DNA from: Tenacibaculum sp. MAR_2010_89
Lineage (GTDB): Bacteria; Bacteroidota; Bacteroidia; Flavobacteriales; Flavobacteriaceae
Direction: 5' to 3'
DNA length: 64,000 nt
Assembly (NCBI RefSeq): GCF_900105985.1
Contig: NZ_FNUB01000005.1
Location: 2,232,001-2,296,000 of the forward strand
Shown: piece after piece, positions 54,453 through 63,201 of the stretch
Layout: each line of letters opens with the position of its first letter
How positions within the stretch are numbered: position 1 is the first letter of the stretch
Translations under genes and position numbers: made by a program
The notes under the pieces: generated by a model
The model's database searches: none
Told to the model about the DNA's origin: nothing
What the model saw: the letters and a program-made list of their open reading frames with translations, nothing else

Positions 54453-55112
54453 CTATTTGTTCGCTTCATAATAATCTATTATATGCTTAGGTATTTCCAT
54501 GTTTTCAGGTTTACCTTTATCAGGAATCGGGTATTCAGCAATTTGTTTTATAGGAACAATGCCTGCCCATATAGGTAATTCGTAATCTTCAGGTTCATCT
54601 GCAACACCAACATCTCTTACTTTAGCTGAAGCTGTTTTAATAGTCATTTCTACAACTAATGTTCTGTCTAATTCTTTTTGATACATTGGCCTTAATGAAT
54701 CCCAATGGTTTGGTACCATTTGATTAACTATCCATTCTAGTATATCAGTTTTATCTGAGTCTTTTTCAATTTTTTTTAAGCTTCCAAAAAGAGTTACAGA
54801 TCTGTAATTTACTGAATGATGAAGCCCTGAACGGGCTAATACCAAACCGTCTAAATGCACTACTGTTATTGATGTTTCTTCACTTTCTAAAATTGATAAA
54901 AGCATTCTGTTGGCTGTAGAACCATGGATGTAAACTTTATCTCCCTTTCTACAATATGCCATTGGGATAGTAATAGGTTTACCATCATATATGTAACCTA
55001 CATAACATAAAAAACCTGCATCTAAAATAGTATTGATTTTTTCAACATCATAAATAGCTCTATTGGCACCTCTTTTTACCCTGTTTAGTTTTGATTTTGT
55101 ATATTCATTCAT
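54453..55112 (-). CDS. pyridoxamine 5'-phosphate oxidase-family flavin-binding protein
   Basis: 219 aa, split-barrel fold: RGANRAIYDVEKINTILDAGFLCYVGYIYDGKPITIPMAY, KVYIHGSTANRMLLSIL and YRSVTLFGSLKKIED-like strands. These match the PPOX/NimA-like group that binds FMN or related cofactors. Its gene follows a GNAT gene by 13 bp on the minus strand and lies opposite a PdxR/MocR-type regulator, which hints at a vitamin B6-linked role, but it is not the classical PdxH. Confidence 0.85.
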   Translation of the reverse strand: MNEYTKSKLNRVKRGANRAIYDVEKINTILDAGFLCYVGYIYDGKPITIPMAYCRKGDKVYIHGSTANRMLLSILESEETSITVVHLDGLVLARSGLHHSVNYRSVTLFGSLKKIEKDSDKTDILEWIVNQMVPNHWDSLRPMYQKELDRTLVVEMTIKTASAKVRDVGVADEPEDYELPIWAGIVPIKQIAEYPIPDKGKPENMEIPKHIIDYYEANK

Positions 55113-55125
55113 CAGTTTAGTTGTT

Positions 55126-55650
55126 TTAAATACGCTCTATTTTTTTTGAAAAAACTGTATTTTCATATTCAGTTTCATCTACTTTAAATTGTAAACTTCC
55201 AATTTTTTTGAAATTGTTTTTTAGATAAAATTGTATGGCTCTATTGTTTTTTATGTAAACAGAAAGCCAAATACAGTCAAAATTTAAAGAGATAGCTTTG
55301 TTTATAAGAATATCATATAATTGCTGACCAATTTTTAATGGTAGAAACTCATTAAGAATATAAATTCGTTCCAGTCGACATGAATTTTCAGGTGTTTCAT
55401 TATTAAAAGTAGCTCTTAAAACTAGTTTAGCATATCCAACGGGTAAATTGTTTATATAGACTAGGTAGAATAGATTATTAGTATCACTTAAAGATTCTTT
55501 TATTTTTTTTAAGGAAAAAGCCTCATTGTTATAATTTAACAGGTGTTTTTTATTGTCAATGTATTCTCCATGAGATTCAGAATAAGTAATTCTACCTAAT
55601 AAGGCAAGAATTTCAGCATCAGAAGTAGTTGCTGTTCTAATGGTAATCAT
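55126..55650 (-). CDS. GNAT-family N-acetyltransferase
   Basis: 174 aa. ITIRTATTSDAEILALLGRITYSESHGEYI at the N-terminus, LVYINNLPVGYAKLVLR, LERIYILNEFLPLKIGQQLYDILINKA with the acetyl-CoA pyrophosphate loop, and NNRAIQFYLKNNFKKIG. Substrate unknown. Third gene of the DinB-DUF1272-GNAT-PPOX operon. Confidence 0.88.
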   Translation of the reverse strand: MITIRTATTSDAEILALLGRITYSESHGEYIDNKKHLLNYNNEAFSLKKIKESLSDTNNLFYLVYINNLPVGYAKLVLRATFNNETPENSCRLERIYILNEFLPLKIGQQLYDILINKAISLNFDCIWLSVYIKNNRAIQFYLKNNFKKIGSLQFKVDETEYENTVFSKKIERI

Positions 55651-55679
55651 AATTTTTAATTTTATTGTTTTAGTAAAAA

Positions 55680-55970
55680 TTACCTTTTTATCGGTAGAAT
55701 ATTTTTGTAAGTTTCTGTATTTTGTTTTGTTAAGTTTTTATTTTTTGGGATAAAAACTCGTTCTTTTGATACGGGATATTTTTTTAAATGAAAAGAGGGT
55801 CTAATTGGACGTTGAATAAAATTACCACTACAACTAGGACATACATTCTCAAAAAGCTCTAAAGCACATTCTTTACAGTAAGTGCATTCAAATGAGCATA
55901 TCATTGCTTCTTCAGAATTATAGGGTAAATCTTTATTGCAATGTTCACAATTAGGTCTAATCTCTAACAT
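55680..55970 (-). CDS. DUF1272 zinc-ribbon-like small protein
   Basis: 96 aa from ATG 55970, which overlaps the DinB-family stop as TAATG. MLEIRPNCEHCNKDLPYNSEEAMICSFECTYCKECALELFENVCPSCSG has seven Cys in CxxC-type pairs, the DUF1272 pattern, presumably binding zinc. The C-terminal 40 residues are basic. Function unknown. Confidence 0.88.
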   Translation of the reverse strand: MLEIRPNCEHCNKDLPYNSEEAMICSFECTYCKECALELFENVCPSCSGNFIQRPIRPSFHLKKYPVSKERVFIPKNKNLTKQNTETYKNILPIKR

Positions 55971-56488
55971 TATAAGTACCTTTCTTTGATTACTTCTATA
56001 TGCCAAACACTATGGCCTAATAATATAAAAGCACAAGCTCTAGCTGATATAGTTGAATCACTAGCTGTACCTATGTTTTTTAAATTTTTATCAGAAATAC
56101 TTTCAATTAAGTTTATAGAATAAGAACGAGTACTATTAAATTCATTAATTAACTCTTCTAAAGACTTGTTGTTAGCCATAGAGGGATCAATGTATATATC
56201 TTGATCAAAACCAGCTAAAGCCGTTTTGTCATTTCTACTGATTCGAAGAAAGCGGTAAATAAATATTCTTTCAGTATCAATAATATGTTGAAGTAATTCT
56301 TTGATTGTCCATTTTTCAGGCTGGTATCGATATTCAAGTTTGTTTTCAGGAACTGATGAGAAAAAGTCAACAACCATTTTTCTATCATCTTCAAAGCCTT
56401 TTATTAAGCTAGTGTCTTTTGATACTTTATTTATATATCTTGAATAATATTCATTATATTCTGCTTGTTGTAAATCTTGTACTGTCAT
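55970..56488 (-). CDS. DinB-family protein
   Basis: 172 aa four-helix bundle: EYNEYYSRYINKV at the start, YQPEKWTIKELLQHIIDTERIFIYRFLRI with the conserved metal-site His, and the C-terminal LLGHSVWHIEVIKERY with H-x3-H. DinB/YfiT proteins are metal-binding, often thiol transferases or nucleases-like folds of unclear role. First gene of the minus-strand operon; a TACTTTTG box (56541-56548, minus) lies 52 nt upstream of its ATG. Confidence 0.87.
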   Translation of the reverse strand: MTVQDLQQAEYNEYYSRYINKVSKDTSLIKGFEDDRKMVVDFFSSVPENKLEYRYQPEKWTIKELLQHIIDTERIFIYRFLRISRNDKTALAGFDQDIYIDPSMANNKSLEELINEFNSTRSYSINLIESISDKNLKNIGTASDSTISARACAFILLGHSVWHIEVIKERYL

Positions 56489-56540
56489 ATCTTCCTTTTA
56501 ATGGCTTAGTTAATGTAATGATGTGTTTGTTTTGTATAAT

Positions 56541-56600
56541 CAAAAGTATTACATTTATGGACTATAATATTAGTCCAGAATTAAAATAATTAATAGTCCA
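56541..56600. promoter_or_regulatory. operator region of the MocR/PdxR-type regulator
   Basis: A perfect 20-bp palindrome TGGACTATAATATTAGTCCA (56558-56577; 7-6-7) is followed 23 bp on by a third half-site TAGTCCA (56594-56600) that touches the regulator's ATG. The minus-strand -7 box TACTTTTG (56541-56548) of the DinB operon lies next to the palindrome. MocR-type regulators bind such direct plus inverted half-sites, so one site set likely controls both transcripts. Confidence 0.7.
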
Positions 56601-56601
56601 G

Positions 56602-58092
56602 ATGTTTCCTTATAAAACTAGCTTTAAATTTGATAAAAGTTGTAACCAACCTATTTATTTACAATTAGCAAATCAATTAATTGCATTTATAAAAAGTGGA
56701 GTATTACCAGCAAATACTAAATTATTAGGAACAAGAACTTTAGCGGAATTGTTAAAAGTACATAGAAAGACTATAGTAGCGTGTTATGAAGAACTTGATT
56801 TGCAAGGTTGGGTAGAGTCAATTCCTAAAAAAGGAACATTTGTTAAGGCAGATTTACCATTATTACAACTTCGTGTATTTGATAAAACTACGAGTAACAA
56901 TAAAAACACAGTTAGCGGATTTTCGTTTTATAAAAATGAGTTGTTAAGTGTTAAAACAAATCAAAAAGAAAAAGAAAAAATATACCTAAATGATGGTGTT
57001 TCAGATAGCAGACTTACACCAACAGTTGAGCTAGCTAGAGTTTATAGAAAAATAGCAGGGAAGAAAGACGTTTTTGAACATTTATCGTATGGTTCTACGT
57101 ATGGAAATGATAGATTACGAGAAGTTTTAGTTACTTATTTGAATGAAACAAGAGGTTTACAAATAACAAAAAACAATATATTAATAACTAGAGGAAGTCA
57201 AATGGGAATATGGCTTAGTACACAGTTATTATTAAAAAAAGAGGATGTAATTGTTGTTGGTGCAACAAATTATTCATCGGCAGATACTACTTTTTTGCAA
57301 CATGAAGCAACATTAGTTCGTATTCGGGTTGATAATGATGGTTTGTGTATTACTGAGCTAGAAGAAATATGTAAAAAGAAAAAAATTAAGGCTGTGTATG
57401 TAACTTCTCATCATCATCATCCTACTACAGTAACCTTATCTGCTGAAAGAAGAATTCATTTATTGAATTTAGCAAAACAACATCAATTTGCAATCATTGA
57501 AGATGATTATGATTATGACTTTAATTATAATCATGCACCAATTTTACCATTGGCAAGTCATGACATTCATGGAAACGTAATATACATCGGATCTATTTGT
57601 AAAACAGTAGCGCCAGTTTTCAGGATAGGTTACTTGATAGCTTCTAAAGAGTTTGTAGATGAAGCATCTAGTTGTAGAAGGTATATAGATAGGCAAGGAG
57701 ATGCTTTATTAGAGTTGACTTTTGCGGATTTTATAAAATCGGGAGATTTAGATAGACATATTAGAAAGGTTTTGAAAATATATAAACAGCGTAGAGATTT
57801 GTTTTGTAAATTATTAAAAGAAAAACTTTCAGAATTTTTAGAATTTGATATTCCAAAAGGAGGAATGGCTATTTGGGTTGTTTTAAATAAAAAGTACTCT
57901 TGGAAGGTAGTTGAAGAGAAGGCTTTGAAGTATAATTTAATAATTGGAGATTGGAAACGATATGATCTTGGAAATAACAATCATAATTCATTGCGAATAG
58001 GTTTTGCTAGTTATAACGAAGTAGAAATTTATGACTTAATAAGTTGTTTAGAGAAAATAATGAAAGAAGTAAAAGCTATAAGTTTGCTTTAA
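56602..58092 (+). CDS. MocR/PdxR-type transcriptional regulator (GntR HTH plus aminotransferase domain)
   Basis: 496 aa. Residues 1-80: GntR winged helix (IYLQLANQLIAFIKSGVLPANTKLLGTRTLAELLKVHRKTIVACYEELDLQGWVES). Residues about 120-490: fold-type I aminotransferase domain with YGSTYGNDRLREVLVTYLNETRG, DDYDYDFNY and the PLP lysine in YIGSICKTVAPVFRIGYL. Such proteins sense pyridoxal phosphate or a derived aldimine. The divergent operon encoding a PPOX-family protein, and the TAGTCCA repeats between them, fit a PdxR-like vitamin B6 or a related amine regulator. Confidence 0.9.
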   Translation: MFPYKTSFKFDKSCNQPIYLQLANQLIAFIKSGVLPANTKLLGTRTLAELLKVHRKTIVACYEELDLQGWVESIPKKGTFVKADLPLLQLRVFDKTTSNNKNTVSGFSFYKNELLSVKTNQKEKEKIYLNDGVSDSRLTPTVELARVYRKIAGKKDVFEHLSYGSTYGNDRLREVLVTYLNETRGLQITKNNILITRGSQMGIWLSTQLLLKKEDVIVVGATNYSSADTTFLQHEATLVRIRVDNDGLCITELEEICKKKKIKAVYVTSHHHHPTTVTLSAERRIHLLNLAKQHQFAIIEDDYDYDFNYNHAPILPLASHDIHGNVIYIGSICKTVAPVFRIGYLIASKEFVDEASSCRRYIDRQGDALLELTFADFIKSGDLDRHIRKVLKIYKQRRDLFCKLLKEKLSEFLEFDIPKGGMAIWVVLNKKYSWKVVEEKALKYNLIIGDWKRYDLGNNNHNSLRIGFASYNEVEIYDLISCLEKIMKEVKAISLL

Positions 58093-58972
58093 TCATTCTA
58101 TTGTTTCCAAACAAATCTTTACGAAGTTCAATGTTTTTAAATCCTTTTTGATGAAGCATTCCAACAGTTTGGCTTCCTAAATATTGATTTATTTCAAAGA
58201 AAAGAAAACCGTCAGAAGAAAGATGTTTTTTTGCTAAATCTGCTATTTTAGTATAAAAAATTAAAGGATTGTCATCTTCAACAAATAAGGCTAAATGAGG
58301 TTCATTTTGTAAAACATTATTTTTAATTTCTATTTTTTCTAAGTTCCTTACATATGGGGGATTAGAAACAATAATGTTAAACTTAATGATTTCATCAGAT
58401 GTTGTTTTTTTCGTAAAAACATTTAAAGAATCTGCTTTTAATATATCTAAATTTAAAAATTGGACAAGAGAATTATTTAAATCTGAATTATGCTTAGCTA
58501 TTTTTAAAGCTTCTTCAGAAACATCAATAGCACAAATCGTAGAATTATCAATATTAACTTTTAAACTTATAGGGATGCATCCCGAACCTGTACCGATATC
58601 TAGGATAGATAAAGATTTTGTTTGATTATTTGTTCTGATTTCTTTTACTTCAGAAATAATCCACTCAACTAACTCTTCTGTTTCTGGACGAGGAATTAAT
58701 GTGTGTCTATTTACATGAAAAGGTAATCCATAAAACTCAGTTTTACCTAAAATATATTGTATGGGTTCTTCTTTTTTTAATCGTGCTAAAGCTTTATTTA
58801 AAAGAGTTTCATTTTCAGAAGAAATTTCAAAATTAGGCTGTAAAGTAATATCTATACGTTGTAAATTTAAATACTCTTCTATTAAATAAAAGAAAAAGGT
58901 ATCTATTTCAGTTTGTGGATAAACTGGTGATAGTTGATAAATGAAATTATTTTTAAACTCTTTAATTGTCAT
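58076..58972 (-). CDS. prmC: peptide chain release factor N5-glutamine methyltransferase
   Basis: 298 aa. N-terminal helical domain, then a SAM-dependent methyltransferase: ILDIGTGSGCIPISL (SAM loop), CAIDVSEEALKIAKHN and the catalytic NPPY in FNIIVSNPPYVRN. RPETEELVEWI precedes the SAM loop as in PrmC/HemK. It methylates the GGQ glutamine of RF1 and RF2. Its 3' end overlaps the convergent regulator gene by 17 bp. Confidence 0.94.
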   Translation of the reverse strand: MTIKEFKNNFIYQLSPVYPQTEIDTFFFYLIEEYLNLQRIDITLQPNFEISSENETLLNKALARLKKEEPIQYILGKTEFYGLPFHVNRHTLIPRPETEELVEWIISEVKEIRTNNQTKSLSILDIGTGSGCIPISLKVNIDNSTICAIDVSEEALKIAKHNSDLNNSLVQFLNLDILKADSLNVFTKKTTSDEIIKFNIIVSNPPYVRNLEKIEIKNNVLQNEPHLALFVEDDNPLIFYTKIADLAKKHLSSDGFLFFEINQYLGSQTVGMLHQKGFKNIELRKDLFGNNRMIKANL

Positions 58973-58990
58973 TGTATAAAGTCTTCAGTT

Positions 58991-59482
58991 TTATAATTCT
59001 TTAATCATCCATACATTGCAGGAAAAATGTCCAGTATCTCCCATAGGTTTATCTAAGTTAACAAAACCATTTTTTTTATATAAAGCTCTAGCAGCATCCA
59101 TATAGGGCATAGTTTCTAAATAGCAGTGTTCAAAGCCTTGTTTTTTGGCTTCTTTTAAAGAAAAATCAATAAGCTTACTTCCAAGTCCTTTTCCTCTAGC
59201 TATAGGTAAAAAATACATCTTTTGAAACTCACAAACATTACCTTCAAAATTATTGAGTTTAGAAAAACCAGCACCTCCAACTATTTTATTTTTGTGTTCA
59301 ATAATATAATAACCAGCATTCTCTTCTTGATAAGTTTCATACATTTCATCAGTAGCACTGTCTTCATAAGCAGTACCAACTTTAGGTACACCAAACTCAA
59401 TTAAAACATTACGAATAACGGTAGCAATTTGCTTATTATCCTCAGGTTTAATTTCTCTTATAATAAAATCAGATGGTATCAT
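58991..59482 (-). CDS. GNAT-family N-acetyltransferase
   Basis: 163 aa from ATG 59482 (MIPSDFIIREIKPEDNKQIATVIRNVL); a longer frame to 59509 would cover the promoter. Acetyltransferase motifs GAGFSKL, EFQKMYFLPIARGKGLGSKLIDFSLKEAKKQGFEHCYLET and AARALYKKNGFVNLDKP. The N-terminal EFGVPKVGTAYEDSATDEM is frequent in a GNAT group of Bacteroidota; substrate unknown. Confidence 0.88.
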   Translation of the reverse strand: MIPSDFIIREIKPEDNKQIATVIRNVLIEFGVPKVGTAYEDSATDEMYETYQEENAGYYIIEHKNKIVGGAGFSKLNNFEGNVCEFQKMYFLPIARGKGLGSKLIDFSLKEAKKQGFEHCYLETMPYMDAARALYKKNGFVNLDKPMGDTGHFSCNVWMIKEL

Positions 59483-59492
59483 AGGAATGTAG

Positions 59493-59514
59493 TATTTTTG
59501 TACGTACAAAATTA
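59493..59514. promoter_or_regulatory. face-to-face -7 boxes over a 16-bp palindrome
   Basis: Plus strand TATTTTTG (59493-59500) and minus strand TAATTTTG (59507-59514) share the palindrome TTTTGTACGTACAAAA (59496-59511). The two predicted transcripts overlap at their 5' ends, one into the GNAT gene and one into the lipoprotein gene. Confidence 0.45.
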
Positions 59515-59533
59515 CTTAAAATTAAATACAAAA

Positions 59534-59995
59534 ATGATGAAAAGATTCACCTATTTTTCAATACTATTTTTATTTATAACAAGTTGTTCTGTTAAAAAGA
59601 AACCAATTTTTTTAAAATTAGATGATATTAAAATTGTGTCTTTTAAAATGGATACCATTCGTTTAAAAGCCATGGCATATTTTAAAAATGAAAATGATAT
59701 TGGAGGTAAGATTTCTACAGACAAAGTAAAGGTAATTATTAACGGAAGTGAAGTAGCTGAAGTATTTTCTGAACAATTTAAAGTACCAGCAAATAAAGAG
59801 TTTTCTATTCCTTTAAAAGTTATAATTCCATCAAAAAAAGTATTTGAAAATAATAAAGGAGGCATTTTAGGTGGAATTCTAAATTCAGTATTAAATAAAA
59901 GCTTAGATGTTACTTTTAAAGGAAACATAAAGTATAAAGTTCTAGGGTTTTCTAGTACGTATCCAATTGATAAAACAGAGAAAATAAAATTTTAG
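59534..59995 (+). CDS. LEA14/WHy-type small lipoprotein
   Basis: 153 aa from ATG 59534 (a second ATG follows at once). MMKRFTYFSILFLFITSC has a lipobox with Cys18 in this numbering. The mature part is a single beta sandwich: FLKLDDIKIVSFKMDTIRLKAMAYFKNENDIGGKIS, KVKVIINGSEVAEVFSEQFKVPANKEFSIPLKVII, KYKVLGFSSTYPIDKTEKI, the pattern of LEA type 2 (WHy) domains. Role unknown. ribD starts 6 bp after its stop. Confidence 0.8.
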   Translation: MMKRFTYFSILFLFITSCSVKKKPIFLKLDDIKIVSFKMDTIRLKAMAYFKNENDIGGKISTDKVKVIINGSEVAEVFSEQFKVPANKEFSIPLKVIIPSKKVFENNKGGILGGILNSVLNKSLDVTFKGNIKYKVLGFSSTYPIDKTEKIKF

Positions 59996-60001
59996 ATTAT
60001 T

Positions 60002-61060
60002 TTGAATCACGAAAAGTATATGGGCCGCTGTTTACAATTGGCTAAAAAAGGAATTGGAACAGTTAGACCTAACCCTTCAGTAGGAGCAGTTATTGTATTA
60101 AATAATAAAATAATAGGAGAGGGGTTTACTTCTCCTTATGGTGGTAATCATGCTGAAGTAAATGCTATTCATTCAGTAAATAATAAAGAGTTATTAAAAA
60201 ATGCGACAATATATGTAACCTTGGAGCCATGTTCACATTATGGAAAAACGCCACCATGTGCTGATTTAATAATAAAAATGAAAATTCCTAATGTTGTAAT
60301 TGGTTGTTTAGATACAAATAGTTTAGTTGCGGGAAAAGGTATTGAACGTTTAAAAAAAGAAGGTTGTAGTGTTACGGTAGGGGTGTTAGAAAAAGAATGT
60401 TTTGAGCATCATAAACGTTTTTTTACTGTTCAAAATAAAAAACGTCCTTACATTATTTTAAAATGGGCTGAAACACTTGATGGTTTTATAGCACCTTTAA
60501 CTAAGAGTGAACAAAGACCAATATGGATTTCAAATTCATATTCACAACAGTTAGTGCACAAGTGGCGAAGTGAAGAGCATGCTATTTTAGTCGGCACAAA
60601 TACTGTTATAGCTGATAATCCAAAGTTAAATGTAAGAAGTTGGTCAGGAAATAATCCTGTAAGAATTGTTATTGATAAAAACTTAAGAATTCCATTAGAA
60701 ACTAATATTTTTGATGAATCTATTAAAACAATAATAATAATTGATTCAAGTACAAATAAAAATGGATCAGTAGATAAAATTAGTGGATTTAAATATCACA
60801 TAGAGCAAATTGATTTTTCAATAGAAATAGCTCAACAAATTTGTGAAGTATTACATAAACATCAAATACAATCAGTTATTGTTGAAGGTGGAAAACAAAC
60901 TCTACAAACATTTATTGATGCAAATTTATGGGATGAAGCTAAAATTTTTATTGGTGATAATAAATTTCAAGAAGGAGTAAGAAATCCAAATTTTAAAGGA
61001 ACATTGATTTCCGAAGAAAAATTAAGTAACGATATATTAAGAACCTATATAAATGATTAA
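60002..61060 (+). CDS. ribD: bifunctional riboflavin biosynthesis deaminase/reductase RibD
   Basis: 352 aa from TTG 60002; the conserved N-terminus (NHEKYMGRCLQLAKKGIGTVRPNPSVGAV) begins right there and ATG 60020 would cut it. Deaminase: GNHAEVNAI and EPCSHYGKTPPCADLI (zinc His/Cys). Reductase: RPYIILKWAETLDGFIA, VGTNTVIADNPKLNVR and VIVEGGKQTLQTFIDANLWDE. Catalyses the second and third steps of riboflavin synthesis from GTP. Overlaps the HAD gene by 8 bp. Confidence 0.95.
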   Translation: MNHEKYMGRCLQLAKKGIGTVRPNPSVGAVIVLNNKIIGEGFTSPYGGNHAEVNAIHSVNNKELLKNATIYVTLEPCSHYGKTPPCADLIIKMKIPNVVIGCLDTNSLVAGKGIERLKKEGCSVTVGVLEKECFEHHKRFFTVQNKKRPYIILKWAETLDGFIAPLTKSEQRPIWISNSYSQQLVHKWRSEEHAILVGTNTVIADNPKLNVRSWSGNNPVRIVIDKNLRIPLETNIFDESIKTIIIIDSSTNKNGSVDKISGFKYHIEQIDFSIEIAQQICEVLHKHQIQSVIVEGGKQTLQTFIDANLWDEAKIFIGDNKFQEGVRNPNFKGTLISEEKLSNDILRTYIND

Positions 61061-61661
61061 AAATATCATTTTTGATTTTGGTGATGTATTCATCAATTTA
61101 GATAAGCAGGCAACATACAAGGAATTAGCAAAGTTAGGAGTAACAGAAGTTTCTGAAGAGATGATGCAAGTATATTACAGATATGAAATGGGGTTAATTA
61201 CTACCAAAGAGTTTGTTGATTTTTACCATAAAAAATTTAATATAGCTAAAAAGGATTTGATTAATGCTTGGAATGCCATTTTATTAAATTTTCCATTACA
61301 CCGGTTAGAGTTTTTAAAAGAGCTTGAAAAATCAAGTAAGTATCGTTTATTTTTATTGAGTAATACTAATGAATTGCATATTTCTTGGATTCAAAATGAT
61401 TGGGGAAATAACTTGTACCAGGAGTTTAAAAATTGTTTTGAGCAATTTTATTTATCGCATGAAATTAATTTACGTAAACCTAATGAGAATATTTATGAGT
61501 TTGTATTAGGAGAAAATAATTTATTAGCCTCAGAAACAATTTTTATTGATGATACAAAAGAAAATACAGATATAGCAAAAAATATGGGAATCCATGTATG
61601 GAATATAAATCCAGAAACTGAAGATGTAGTTAATTTATTAAATAGAAAAGAGTTTTTATAG
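61053..61661 (+). CDS. HAD-superfamily hydrolase
   Basis: 202 aa. Motif I is IIFDFGDVFINLD (the second position after FD is FG then D, i.e. DFGDV as in the DFGGV subgroup), with LFLLSNTNELH (motif II), LRKPNENIYEF (Lys, motif III) and IFIDDTKENTDIAKNMG (motif IV). Cap domain type I. In this operon it could be the missing riboflavin-pathway phosphatase that follows RibD; HAD phosphatases fill this step in other bacteria. That role is inferred only from linkage. Confidence 0.88.
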   Translation: MIKNIIFDFGDVFINLDKQATYKELAKLGVTEVSEEMMQVYYRYEMGLITTKEFVDFYHKKFNIAKKDLINAWNAILLNFPLHRLEFLKELEKSSKYRLFLLSNTNELHISWIQNDWGNNLYQEFKNCFEQFYLSHEINLRKPNENIYEFVLGENNLLASETIFIDDTKENTDIAKNMGIHVWNINPETEDVVNLLNRKEFL

Positions 61662-61662
61662 G

Positions 61663-62523
61663 ATGATATATTTAGTGTTAAGCGTTGTGTTTTCAACGTC
61701 TTTATTTGTAATATTTAAGTATTTTAATATTTATAAAGTAAATACTTTACAAGCTATTGTTGTAAATTATGTAGTAGCCTTTACTCTAGGTATGTTTTCA
61801 GCAAATGCTTTTAGTGAATTAGCAACAATAAATTTGCAACCTTGGTTTTATGGAGCAGTTTCATTAGGCTTGTTGTTTGTTTCAATTTTCTTTGTAATGG
61901 CTATGACAGCTCAATATAACGGTGTTTCAGTTGCTTCGATTGCTGGAAAAATGTCAGTAGTTGTGCCTATTGTTTTTGGTATTATTTTATATAATGAAAG
62001 CGTAACAGTTTTAAAGGTAATAGGTATATTAGTAGCTTTGATAGCTGTATATTTATCTTCAATTAAAGAAAAAAAATCAACAACAAAAGCAGGTTTGTTA
62101 TTTCCAGTTTTATTGTTTTTAGGTTCTGGAGTTATAGATACAACTTTAAAATATGTAGAAACTAATTTTGTAACTATTGATGGTGTTGATTTTTTCTCGG
62201 GTAGTTTATTTGGTTTTGCTGCTTTTTTTGGAATAGTAATTTTGATAGTAAAGCAATTGATTTCAAGAGAAAAAATAGAAAAGAAAAGTATAATAGCTGG
62301 TGTTATATTAGGGATTCCTAATTATTATTCAATTGTTTTTTTAATTAAAGCTTTGCAAAATAAAAACTTTGAAAGCTCAACATTATTTACAGTAAATAAT
62401 GTAGGAATTGTTATTGCATCTACTTTGGTTGGATTACTGTTATTTAAAGAGAATTTTAGTTTAAAAAATAAAATAGGAGTAGTTTTGGCTATTTTAGGAA
62501 TTATTATAGTAACTATAGCTTAA
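61663..62523 (+). CDS. EamA/DMT-family membrane transporter
   Basis: 286 aa, about ten TM segments in two EamA repeats (residues 1-130 and 145-285); ILYNESVTVLKVIGILVALIAVYLS closes the first repeat and LLLFKENFSLKNKIGVVLAILGIIIV the second. Drug/metabolite exporters of this type have varied or unknown substrates. Starts 1 bp after the HAD stop. Confidence 0.88.
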   Translation: MIYLVLSVVFSTSLFVIFKYFNIYKVNTLQAIVVNYVVAFTLGMFSANAFSELATINLQPWFYGAVSLGLLFVSIFFVMAMTAQYNGVSVASIAGKMSVVVPIVFGIILYNESVTVLKVIGILVALIAVYLSSIKEKKSTTKAGLLFPVLLFLGSGVIDTTLKYVETNFVTIDGVDFFSGSLFGFAAFFGIVILIVKQLISREKIEKKSIIAGVILGIPNYYSIVFLIKALQNKNFESSTLFTVNNVGIVIASTLVGLLLFKENFSLKNKIGVVLAILGIIIVTIA

Positions 62524-63134
62524 TGAGTGAAATAAAAGATACATATAAAACAATAACAAAACCTTCAGAAGAAACCCTGTTTAAAGATAGGAATAGCAAG
62601 TTTTTTGGTTATGCATTTCCCGTTTTTAATGAAGATGATGTGAAAAAAGCTTTAGAAGGCTTGAAAAAACAACATCATTCCGCACGTCATTTTTGTTATG
62701 CTTGGCAGTTAGGAACCGAAAAAATAAGGTTTAGAGCTAATGATGATGGAGAGCCAAGTAATTCTGCAGGGCAACCTATTTATGGGCAAATTCAGGCTTT
62801 TGATGTAACCAATGTTTTAATAGTTTCCGTTCGTTATTTTGGAGGAACTAAATTAGGAGTAGGTGGTTTAATTAATGCGTATAGATCTTCTGCTCAATTA
62901 GCTTTAGAAGCTTCAGATATTATTGAGAAAACTATTGATATACATTATAAGTTAACTTTCGGTTACGATATGATGAACAAAGTGCAACGTATTGTAAAAG
63001 AACGTAGTATTAAAATTATTAATCAAAAATTAGAGTTAGCATGCGAGTATACAATTTCAGTTCGTAAAAAAGAAGCACAGGTTGTTTTTAATATATTCAC
63101 TAACTTATTTAAAGTAGAAATTAAAGAATTGTAA
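62523..63134 (+). CDS. YigZ/IMPACT family protein
   Basis: 203 aa. EETLFKDRNSKFFGYAFPV, HHSARHFCYAWQLG, RFRANDDGEPSNSAGQPIYGQI and VRYFGGTKLGVGGLINAYRSSA are the hallmarks of the UPF0029/IMPACT N-terminal domain; the C-terminal domain is a DUF1949-like ferredoxin fold. Overlaps the transporter by one base (TAATG). Function is unclear; RNA or translation-linked roles are suggested for the family. Confidence 0.93.
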   Translation: MSEIKDTYKTITKPSEETLFKDRNSKFFGYAFPVFNEDDVKKALEGLKKQHHSARHFCYAWQLGTEKIRFRANDDGEPSNSAGQPIYGQIQAFDVTNVLIVSVRYFGGTKLGVGGLINAYRSSAQLALEASDIIEKTIDIHYKLTFGYDMMNKVQRIVKERSIKIINQKLELACEYTISVRKKEAQVVFNIFTNLFKVEIKEL

Positions 63135-63201
63135 TTTGAATTTCAATTCATTTTAACTAAATTAGCTATGTGTAAGCTTAATTAATTAAACTAAAAATAT
63201 A

